A stretch of DNA of 64,000 bases from Thermocoleostomius sinensis A174 (lineage in GTDB: Bacteria > Cyanobacteriota > Cyanobacteriia > Elainellales > Elainellaceae), in NCBI RefSeq assembly GCF_026802175.1, contig NZ_CP113797.1, forward strand, positions 5,123,026 to 5,187,025. The letters run 5' to 3'. Position numbers and translations under genes: made by a program. The notes below the pieces were generated by a model, which was given only the letters and a program-made list of their open reading frames with translations, was not told the DNA's origin and made no database searches. This document shows, piece after piece, positions 56,795-64,000 of this stretch (its first letter is position 1; every line of letters starts with the position of its first letter).

Positions 56795-57691
56795 TTATTG
56801 ACTTTTGAGAAATGCTTTAGGACTGCTGCCAACTGAGCGTTTGAAGTGATAGTTGAGATGGCTCTGATGCGTAAAGCCTAAAGAGTGAGCAATTTCTGCA
56901 ATACTGAGTTTGCCCTGTCGCAGCAACTGTTTAGCCCGATCGATGCGGCACTGAATCACATACTGATGCGGCGATAATCCAGTCGATTGTTTGAACAATC
57001 GGGAGAAATAACTCGGACTCATGTGCGCGATCTTGGCTAACATTTCTAGTGATAGATTTTGATCGAGATGATCATGAATATAGTCCACTACTTGTCGTAG
57101 TGTATGTCGAGATAAACCGTTGGTGATTGATGACAGAGCATAGTTGCGAACAGAATAATGTCTTAACAGATGCGCCATTAATGCGATTTTCATAGCATCG
57201 ACATACAAACGCCCTCCCATACTACCTGATTTCAATTCTGCAATTAGCGTTAGCCCAATGTGGTAAATCAAAGGGTCGGACGGGTTGATGATGGGCAGCA
57301 GTTCTACAGGGTTGGACTCCGTTGTATCGGTGAGTTGCCGTGTCAATAACTCTGGTTCAAATGCCAGCATCATGAACTGATGCTCTGACTCCCAATATGC
57401 TGAGGTGCGAGCATTGGCAGTCAACACTCTCACGGTTCCAGGACTCGCCAGATTGAGATATTTTTTCCCCTCAAAAGTTTCAACGATGGGCGACTGTAAA
57501 GTGCGATTGTGAATCACCAGCCGATGCTGAGGACAGAAATGCTCCACCATTTCGAAGGGAGGCTGGCGGTAATAGTGCAGGTAAAGTCCACCCCAATCCG
57601 TCGAATCGTTGGACAGCAGTGCCTTGTTTGGATAGAGCTTTGAAAGCTCTTCCCCAGTTAGATGAATCTTCAGCGCTTCGCTTGTCGCCAT
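56795..57691 (-). CDS. AraC-family transcriptional regulator
   Basis: 298 codons. An N-terminal ligand-type domain is followed by the double helix-turn-helix: LSLEMLAKIAHMSPSYFSRL, FKQSTGLSPHQYV and IAEIAHSLGFTHQSHLNYHF. Its target is unknown. It lies 21 bp downstream of the damaged sigma-factor gene and could have been co-regulated with it. Confidence 0.93.
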   Translation of the reverse strand: MATSEALKIHLTGEELSKLYPNKALLSNDSTDWGGLYLHYYRQPPFEMVEHFCPQHRLVIHNRTLQSPIVETFEGKKYLNLASPGTVRVLTANARTSAYWESEHQFMMLAFEPELLTRQLTDTTESNPVELLPIINPSDPLIYHIGLTLIAELKSGSMGGRLYVDAMKIALMAHLLRHYSVRNYALSSITNGLSRHTLRQVVDYIHDHLDQNLSLEMLAKIAHMSPSYFSRLFKQSTGLSPHQYVIQCRIDRAKQLLRQGKLSIAEIAHSLGFTHQSHLNYHFKRSVGSSPKAFLKSQ

Positions 57692-57712
57692 GACTCACAG
57701 CCCCCTGTCCAG

Positions 57713-58505
57713 CTAAGATGTTTTTATATGTAGTCGAAATGACTTTATATTAACAGACTTCCTGCGATCGCGGGGTGTTGCGGAAAGAGCGTCGGTAAAC
57801 TGCTGCAATTTTTCCGGGTTTCGCATGGTGTAGATGGATTGAATGCAACCGTCTACAATCTCAAAGGTCATCACACTTTGAACGCAACCTTCTGCCATGA
57901 TGACGATACCCGGTTGTCCATTAACCTCCACGACCTGAGCAACGGGTGTGATCAACCACTTGCGGCGGATAGCTAAAAAGAATCGAGCGACTTTCATCGC
58001 ACCCTGCAAAGGTTTCAGAGCTGCTGTTACCTGCCCCCCTCCATCCGACCAGAAGGTGACATCCTTTGCCAAAAGCAACAGCAGATCTTGTAAATTGCCC
58101 TGGGTATAGGCTTCCAGGAATTGGTCTGCAACCTGCTCCTGTTGCTGGCGGGAAACTGGAAAGCGGGGACGTTGAGAGGTAATGTGTTGTCGCGATCGCC
58201 GCAAGATTTGACGACAATTGGCTGGACTTTTCCCAACCATCTGAGCAATTTCGTCATAGTCATACTCAAACACATCCCGCAGCAAAAATACAGCTCGTTC
58301 GATCGGTGACAATCGCTCCAGCACGACTAAAAATGCCATCGCAAGCGAGTCAGCTAACTCCACCTGAGCAGTTGGATCACCAGTTTGTTGAGTCAAGATG
58401 GGTTCTGGTAACACGGCCCAATGTACTGTTCTCGTCGCACACGGGCAGACCGGAGATGATCAATGCAAAGGCGAGTCATAATCGTGGACAAATAGGATCT
58501 GGCAG
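57713..58505 (-). pseudogene. SigJ-like ECF sigma factor, truncated and frameshifted
   Basis: From 58414 leftward a 233-codon frame starts LPEPILTQQTGDPTAQVELA and contains region sigma-4 (LSPIERAVFLLRDVFEYDYD) plus the SnoaL-like C-terminal domain of SigJ. Just upstream, in another frame, is SYLSTIMTRLCIDHLRSARV and RREQYIGP, the end of region 2. One missing base near 58415 would restore GPWLPEP. Before about 58505 the gene stops matching. So region 2 is mostly deleted and a frameshift follows; promoter recognition must be lost. Confidence 0.8.
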
Positions 58506-58696
58506 ATTGCGATGACGCTGTGAATTGCATCGGCATCAAACACATCGGCAATCGCCGCTTCCGCCCCTTGTTCAGCTAAAGTCCTGGCTTTTTCTGAAGA
58601 GCGAGTCAACCCTACCACATCATGTCCTTGAGCCAGCAATTGGGCAATCAGCGGACGACCGATCGCTCCGGTTGCACCTGCAACAAAGATTTTCAT
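58460..58696 (-). pseudogene. NmrA/NAD-dependent epimerase-like gene, 3' truncated
   Basis: The frame opens with an intact Rossmann start (KIFVAGATGAIGRPLIAQLL), LTRSSEKA and IADVFDADAIHSVI, about 62 residues of an NmrA-like reductase of about 300. It then runs into sequence of the sigma-factor gene and stops. The breakpoint is near 58500-58512 and is the same one that truncates the sigJ-like gene. Confidence 0.8.
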
Positions 58697-58786
58697 TCCT
58701 CAACTCCTGAAGATGACGCATTCACAAATAAGACGAGAGAGCATCTTTTGTTGTGACAAGTCGAGCATCAATCTAGAGGTTTTTGT

Positions 58787-58915
58787 CTAGCCTTGTGCTG
58801 CCTGCGCTACCGCAAAGCTATCTTCAAACAGTTGATAACGAATCATTAAACCATCTTGAACGGTAAACACGAAGGCGAACTCACTTTCGATTACTTGGGT
58901 AAAAGATAGAGGAAA
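58787..58915 (-). pseudogene. C-terminal fragment of a SnoaL/NTF2-like protein
   Basis: About 42 codons read SFTQVIESEFAFVFTVQDGL then MIRYQLFEDSFAVAQAAQG before a TAG, the usual end of SnoaL-like ketosteroid-isomerase-fold proteins. No start or N-terminal half is present upstream, so it is a remnant. Confidence 0.65.
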
Positions 58916-59196
58916 GTAGTCAGCTTATCTGATTGCCGCGGCGATGTTCTTCATTCGATTGGGTGATTCAATTGGGTGAAGCAGAGTAAGGAAACGATCG
59001 CTACCCTGAAAAGGCTACAGCAAGTGGAGAAAGCGCGATACTTTATTTGCTACGGAACATCTTTTGGTGCAGAACTTGTGAATGCGCCCATTCAGTATTT
59101 CGATGGTCATAACATTCGCCATACCAGCATCTCATTCGGGATCTACACCTCCAACAGCCACAACTGACGACTCTTCATGCCAAACAAGGAGCCTTC

Positions 59197-59604
59197 ATGC
59201 AGAGAACTGTAATTAACCCTAAAACGGTGTTCAATTCATTACAATATGGCTTCAGTCAAGCGGTAATTGTTCCAAGTGGGCGACGAGTTGTTTTATCAGG
59301 ACAAGTCGGAGTCGATGCAGAGGAAAATACTGTAGGCACCGATATTTCTACTCAGATCACGGTAGCTCTAAACAACATAGAAGCAATTCTCGCTGAGATT
59401 GATGCTGACCTTTCGTATGTTGTGGTTTTGCGTATCTACATTGTGGATTCGGCAAAGAATGATCAGCAAAAGATTACAGAGGCTTTATTAGAACGCTTCC
59501 CTGTCAATCCTCCGGCTACTTCCTGGGTGCTTGTTTGCGGTTTATCGGAACCGGAATGGTTAGTCGAGCTTGAAGCTGAAGCAGTGTTGCCTGATAAAAA
59601 CTAG
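59197..59604 (+). CDS. RidA (YjgF/UK114)-family protein
   Basis: 135 codons. FNSLQYGFSQAVIVPSGRRV, VLSGQVGVD and VVVLRIYIVD follow the family pattern; the C-terminus PATSWVLVCGLSEPEWLVEL replaces the usual R-x-x-V-x-V-x-x-L with a Trp variant. The active-site Arg of true RidA is not evident, so the enamine deaminase role is uncertain. Confidence 0.85.
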   Translation: MQRTVINPKTVFNSLQYGFSQAVIVPSGRRVVLSGQVGVDAEENTVGTDISTQITVALNNIEAILAEIDADLSYVVVLRIYIVDSAKNDQQKITEALLERFPVNPPATSWVLVCGLSEPEWLVELEAEAVLPDKN

Positions 59605-59647
59605 TTCACCCTATTGAAGCACATCAGTTAGTGGCACATCGCAAAAA

Positions 59648-59926
59648 TTACTCACTGTTGTTGGACATGAGAACTGCAAAGCACCATCCATCAATGGTTT
59701 TTCGCAAGACGTGAGAATACTTGCGATCGCTTTTGTAATCCTTGGGAGACTCTGCGGACGCAGCAACAACTAGTTCTTGTAGTCTAACCTCGACAGCCAA
59801 ATTACCCTGCCGTTCGATGCGAATCGGAGTTTGCTTGATTGATTCAAACTTGACGTTGCTGAACAGCTTCAACTCAGTTTCATAGAAGTCTGATTTGCCA
59901 GCGACAACATCATTTCCTTGCAGCAT
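59648..59926 (-). CDS. SnoaL/DUF4440-like protein, start unclear
   Basis: The frame from the ATG at 59926 encodes 92 residues of an NTF2-like fold (LQGNDVVAGKSDFYETELKL; HVLRKTIDGWCFAVLMSN). The same frame continues upstream to about 60041 with family-like sequence (KESINSLRAKQIFAIENGDA; YRALCTDDILL) but has no start codon before a TGA. The N-terminus was therefore probably lost through a small indel, or an unusual start is used. Confidence 0.6.
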   Translation of the reverse strand: MLQGNDVVAGKSDFYETELKLFSNVKFESIKQTPIRIERQGNLAVEVRLQELVVAASAESPKDYKSDRKYSHVLRKTIDGWCFAVLMSNNSE

Positions 59927-60041
59927 CAGTAAGATGTCGTCAGTACAAAGAGCACGATAGGAATTTGCGTCGCCATTCTCAATGGCGAAAATCTGTTTTG
60001 CGCGAAGGGAGTTAATCGACTCCTTATCTTTTAACGAAAAC

Positions 60042-60331
60042 TCCCCAATTCATTCAGATTATTTATTCATCTAAATTCTCTCTTTTGATAATTAACTGAG
60101 TATTCTGACAATACCATCCCTGCCTTTTTTAGAAAAATCATTGAGGTGCTCCGATTTCATAAATTGATGGTTTCAGATGCCCAAACTCTGCTGCTCCGCT
60201 GTGTATCGATTGAGATGAGCCGCCGCAGATCGCCTTTGATGCTCACAGATAACCCTTCGGCGGTCGGCTCCTAACTCCTGCGGAGAGGCTACGCCAACGA
60301 TTTGTTATCTCGCTTGGCAACTACATCTTGC
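60042..60331. other. Intergenic region with repeat-like sequence
   Basis: 290 bp downstream of the restriction gene. CTCCTGCGGAGAGGCTACGC near 60276 is a small GC-rich repeat of a type common in cyanobacterial intergenic DNA. No gene is seen. Confidence 0.4.
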
Positions 60332-63300
60332 TTACTTTCCAATCATATGCAATGCCTCAATCCAGATTTTGAGTTCCTGTTCAGCCAGGTTTTTATCAGT
60401 CAACTCCTGTTCCTGGTGAGCAATGTAGGTGTTCCGAAAGTCGTTGATGCGGGTGACGGTTTCCAAAAACTTACGCCCACCCTGAAACCGCAACTGAGTT
60501 TGTAAGGCTTCAAACACACCACCGATTTTCGTGGTGTCATTCAGCGCATAATCCAGACACGATCGCAGCAAGCCAATGAGCGACAAGCCATTATTGAACA
60601 CCAACGTTCGTTTCAGATTTTGTGCCAATTTGCGGTAATAGTCCTCTGCTTTACGGTCAACGCCGCCCAGATAGGGAGCAAACCAGGCTTTTTGGTCATC
60701 TACGGTGACGGGCATTTCTGGTTGCAGTCGCCGTACCAGGAAGCCTTTCGCCACTTCATCGATCGAACCCAACAGAGCGGTAAAAACAGGGGCATAATTC
60801 ATCCCCTCTTTGTTTTCAAAGAAGCGATAGAGCATGACAGACTGATCGGCAGCACGGCGATAGCGGGAAGGCAGGGCATTGAGAATGGCTGGATTAATCA
60901 GGCTATCGACAGCGGAGGCTTCTTCATCCACCTGCCCCAAATTCACAAACAGCGGCAAGTCCTGAAACTCCTCAGATTGGAGCAGGTTTTGTAAGGCAGG
61001 GGCACAGGCACGAGCCAGTTCAGCAACGGTATCACCTGCCATGCGTTCAAATACGCCTTGAGGAATGTAGAGATAGTGCCATGTGCCTGCTTTTTGCTGA
61101 CTAAAGTCAGCACTACGAACGTTTTGGTTTGTAGTGGCGACTTCAGTCGTCATCCCCATCCCAGAAGCAGCCTCACACCAGGCGATCGCGGCTTTTGCTT
61201 TCAACGGTACATCCCGATCTTCTCGTCCTTTGGTTTCTACCAGATAATAGTGACCATCAATCGTTCGGACAAAGAAATCAGGGGTGTAAAAGGCAAGTCT
61301 GTCTCCATTTGCAAGATAATCAATTCGCAAGCACTGCGATCCGGCGTTTTTGGCAAAAGCAGCTACATCAGGGGCGCGATCGCAGAACTTCGCCACGACC
61401 ACTTCTAACTCCCGATTACAGGTGACGAGATTGAACAGGGTCTTTGCGGCTTCCAGGGCGGGACGGCGTTCGCTCAGGGTGACTTGATAGGGTTTCCAGG
61501 CATTCAGGGATTTGGGCGGTTCGACGATCAGCCGTTCTTCCGTGGTGGTGGTGCGGCTGCGGATCAGGGGGACAAACACTGCCCGCAGGTGTTCTCCCAC
61601 ATCGGAGTCGGCTAAGCGAGCCACCAGAGCCGGATCGAACAGGGTGGTTTTCTGCTTAAACAGGATTTCTTCCAGGAAGGTTTGAATCAGAGGAGCTAGG
61701 ATGGGATGGAGTCCCCGTAGCTTGCAAATGGTTTCCAGTTGCTTGACATAGTAGGAAACCGCACCGATTCCCGATGCCAATAGGGGTAGATTGAGTTGTA
61801 ATTTCTCCACCACTTCGCCCGTAAACAGGTGTCGCCCTTCGTACTCGATTGTATTGTTCGTAGTGCCGACTGAAGTCGGCTCACCAGTAACATCATTAAC
61901 CACTGAAGTGATTACTACAAACTCCGGGTTTGTAGTGATGACTTTAGTCATCCCAAAAGGCAACGGCTGAAACCGCTTAAACGCTTTTTTCACATCTTGA
62001 ATCGTCAAGCCTTCCAGCTTGGGCACAATCCGAAAACCTGCGGAAAGGGTGGGAATCTGGATATTCAGGGCATTCACATCTTTGTGGCTCTCGTCGGGGA
62101 AGATGGAAATGGTCGTGGCGGGAACGCGATCGAGTTCCACAATTTCCAGCGGCAACCCTTCCTGAGCCAGTTCTTGCTGATAGAGGCTGGCAAAGGCGGG
62201 ATGTTCCACTACTGTCACCAGTTCATTGGCTTGACCGGGGGGAGTCATACGGCGTAAGCCCCGTCCCAGGGTTTGTTCCGGCAAAATATTAGCCTTGGAA
62301 CTGTAGGGACGCAGGGGCACGATCGTTGTCACATTTCGCACGTCCCAGCCTTCCCGCAGCATCAGCACCGAGACAATGCAGAAATAGGGACTGGCATTGC
62401 TATCCAGTTCCCGGCTGAGTTTTCGCAGTGCCTTCAGGTCATCGTCGCTGATGGCTTTTTCATCTTCGACAAATTCATAGCGGGCATCCTTGCCCCGTCC
62501 GACTTTTTTGAGTTTGCCCTTCAGGTTGGTGTGCAGGTTGATGGTTTTGCCGTTGAGTTGCTCAAATAGCGGATCGGTGTTGAAGCGTTGGGTAATTTGA
62601 TCCGCCGCTTCGGTGTCATCGCACATAATGAACAGTAAAGGCTTTTTGCCGCTGGCTTGCCATTCAGCTTGGCTGGCTTTCCAGCGTTCGTAACCCAAAA
62701 GCAAATGCTGTTCCCAGCGGTAGGCAGCGTTGTCGTCGGCTTGTTCGACTAACTTGCGACTGGCTTGCCCGATAATGGGAGTTTTGACAATTCCGGCATC
62801 CACCGCTTCACCCAGGGGCGTATCGCAGACAATGTGTTTGAACAGTTGCCCTTTGTTGTCTTTGGGCGTGGCGGAAAAATCCAGTTGCGCCACCAGTTTG
62901 CCACCGCTGCGAGACAGGATGGTTTCGTGCAGGGTACGGATGGCTTCGTTCCAGGCGGAACCAGAATCCCAGACATGGTGGGCTTCGTCGTTCAGCACCA
63001 TAACGCGACGATGGGCGGTGATGCGATCGCGCAGGGCGGCTCCGGTATCGAGGGCTTTAGTTTTAGAGACCACTGGCCCCATCCAGGCGTAGGAGTCTTC
63101 CTCGGCTTTCTTTTTGCGTTTAGCCGTGTCGTAGAGGCGATGGATATTGGTGAGGTAGAGCGTTCCGCCCGTTGCCGCACCGCTGGCTTCGTCTTGCAGC
63201 ACGACGGATAAATTCCAATCGCCGCGCCATTCCGGGGGAATTAGCGGGTCTTCGTCAAACACGCGCCCGTTGCCAAAGTCGTCTTTGAGACGTTCGTAGA

Positions 63301-63928
63301 CGGTGAGGTTGGGGGCAATGACGACAAAATGCCGCGCCATCTCCGAGTCAGATTCCCGCAGGGCATGAAAGTAGCTCCAGACCATGCACAGGCTCATGAC
63401 TTTGGTCTTGCCTGCCCCGGTGGCCAGTTTGAAGGCGTAGCGGCTCCAGGCATCTTCGTCTTCGGTGATGCCCAGGGCTTGCAATTCCGCATTTGCACCG
63501 CCAAATTCGGCAATGATTTGGGACAGGCATTCGATACGACGGACTTCCTTGAGGTAAATCAGAGTCTCGACCGCTTCTCGCTGGCAGAAGTAGTAACGAA
63601 ACTCAAATTCTTCACTACCCACCCCTACCCCCTCCGAGGAGGGGAAACGACGACGGTGGGCGCGGTTAAACCAGTGATTCAGCAGTTGAATCGTGGTGTC
63701 GCTGGCACCGATATAGAAGGCTTCTCGCCACTCTCGCACGGCTGAGCGCAGGTTATTGACCACCTCAATCGGGGAGGCTCTACGTCCCTGCACAATATTG
63801 CTTGTAACCCCTTTGTTCGTAGTAACCGCTTCAGCGGTCTTCTCCACCCGGACGCGATGGGCGTTGGGTTCTTGCCAGGGGGCAAATAGGGGTTCGAGAA
63901 CGGTGGGATTGAGCGTTGAGGAGGTCAT
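60332..63928 (-). CDS. DEAD/DEAH restriction helicase-nuclease (BPTD_3080/type III Res-like)
   Basis: 1198 codons. Walker A KLATGAGKTKVM is near residue 174, DEAH-box VLNDEAHHVW near 314, and SATPKDN and EQTLGRGLRRM complete the SF2 helicase motifs. A C-terminal nuclease region reads LAFYTPDFFVRTIDGHYYLV then ETKGRED (D...ExK) near 885-900. It would translocate on and cut unmodified DNA; a partner methyltransferase should lie beyond the right edge. Several stretches, for example EAVTTNKGVTSN, ITTNPEFVVITSVV and EVATTNQNVRSAD, are encoded by repeats of intergenic type inserted in frame. Confidence 0.9.
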   Translation of the reverse strand: MTSSTLNPTVLEPLFAPWQEPNAHRVRVEKTAEAVTTNKGVTSNIVQGRRASPIEVVNNLRSAVREWREAFYIGASDTTIQLLNHWFNRAHRRRFPSSEGVGVGSEEFEFRYYFCQREAVETLIYLKEVRRIECLSQIIAEFGGANAELQALGITEDEDAWSRYAFKLATGAGKTKVMSLCMVWSYFHALRESDSEMARHFVVIAPNLTVYERLKDDFGNGRVFDEDPLIPPEWRGDWNLSVVLQDEASGAATGGTLYLTNIHRLYDTAKRKKKAEEDSYAWMGPVVSKTKALDTGAALRDRITAHRRVMVLNDEAHHVWDSGSAWNEAIRTLHETILSRSGGKLVAQLDFSATPKDNKGQLFKHIVCDTPLGEAVDAGIVKTPIIGQASRKLVEQADDNAAYRWEQHLLLGYERWKASQAEWQASGKKPLLFIMCDDTEAADQITQRFNTDPLFEQLNGKTINLHTNLKGKLKKVGRGKDARYEFVEDEKAISDDDLKALRKLSRELDSNASPYFCIVSVLMLREGWDVRNVTTIVPLRPYSSKANILPEQTLGRGLRRMTPPGQANELVTVVEHPAFASLYQQELAQEGLPLEIVELDRVPATTISIFPDESHKDVNALNIQIPTLSAGFRIVPKLEGLTIQDVKKAFKRFQPLPFGMTKVITTNPEFVVITSVVNDVTGEPTSVGTTNNTIEYEGRHLFTGEVVEKLQLNLPLLASGIGAVSYYVKQLETICKLRGLHPILAPLIQTFLEEILFKQKTTLFDPALVARLADSDVGEHLRAVFVPLIRSRTTTTEERLIVEPPKSLNAWKPYQVTLSERRPALEAAKTLFNLVTCNRELEVVVAKFCDRAPDVAAFAKNAGSQCLRIDYLANGDRLAFYTPDFFVRTIDGHYYLVETKGREDRDVPLKAKAAIAWCEAASGMGMTTEVATTNQNVRSADFSQQKAGTWHYLYIPQGVFERMAGDTVAELARACAPALQNLLQSEEFQDLPLFVNLGQVDEEASAVDSLINPAILNALPSRYRRAADQSVMLYRFFENKEGMNYAPVFTALLGSIDEVAKGFLVRRLQPEMPVTVDDQKAWFAPYLGGVDRKAEDYYRKLAQNLKRTLVFNNGLSLIGLLRSCLDYALNDTTKIGGVFEALQTQLRFQGGRKFLETVTRINDFRNTYIAHQEQELTDKNLAEQELKIWIEALHMIGK

Positions 63929-64000
63929 GAAAATCAGAATGAAAGCTTTTGAAATAGATCAGCTACGGGGAACGTAAATCCGGGAATCACCTCTTCTCCA

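Noticed and set aside
58976-59167. 63-codon frame upstream of the RidA-family gene
   Set aside because: No recognisable family or ribosome binding site; it may be a fragment but cannot be supported.

Overview
The window looks like a chromosomal segment of a cyanobacterium. GCGATCGC-type (HIP1) palindromes are very frequent, Uma2-family endonuclease genes are abundant, there is a CobN/magnesium-chelatase-type large subunit, and GAGTCGG-like tandem heptamers lie between genes. No rRNA or tRNA gene was recognised, so I do not assign a genus.

Layout. 1-8345 is housekeeping: a 3'-cut adenosine-deaminase-family gene, a small lipoprotein-like gene, tldD, a SpoU/TrmH methyltransferase, an ABC exporter, a DUF218 membrane protein and a sugar-phosphate transferase with a clear terminator. 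8346-12173 is a cobN-type chelatase gene. 12222-34401 is a CRISPR defence island. It starts with a 23-repeat array, its leader, cas2 and cas1, all reading leftward. A rightward operon from 17677 to 29524 follows: HD-less Cas10 with an intact GGDD motif, Cas7, Csx10 (Cas5), a helical Cas11-like protein, three more Cas7-type RAMPs and a Csx19-like protein. This composition is type III-D. Inserted in the operon are two Uma2 proteins, a PD-(D/E)XK-like nuclease and a nucleotidyltransferase. Two proteins of one architecture (membrane helix, coiled coil, small alpha/beta domain) flank the operon; the right-hand one has an in-frame stop. More Uma2 genes, an Rpn-type nuclease and a second, 10-repeat array close the island. 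Both arrays share the last 20 bases of the repeat in the transcribed sense, so one processing and effector machinery could serve both.

35252-45119 holds katG, a signal peptidase, a DUF421 membrane protein, three very small proteins or membrane proteins, and an EmrA/EmrB-type efflux pair. 45120-60050 is a stress and detoxification region with many signs of decay: a frameshifted Uma2 gene, a collapsed type ISP restriction gene, a 5'-truncated DUF1772 gene, an EamA-MAPEG fusion, and a deletion joining an NmrA-like gene to a sigJ-like gene. Its intact core is an ArsR-led operon of VOC, SRPBCC, DHFR-like and DUF1428 proteins with a palindromic operator candidate. 60332-63928 is a DEAD/DEAH restriction helicase-nuclease with intergenic-type repeats inside its reading frame.

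Most interesting hypothesis: Cas10 appears able to make cyclic oligoadenylate, but no CARF or SAVED protein is recognisable. The flanking membrane-anchored alpha/beta proteins and the in-operon nuclease and nucleotidyltransferase are therefore candidates for undescribed type III effectors. This is inference from sequence and context only.
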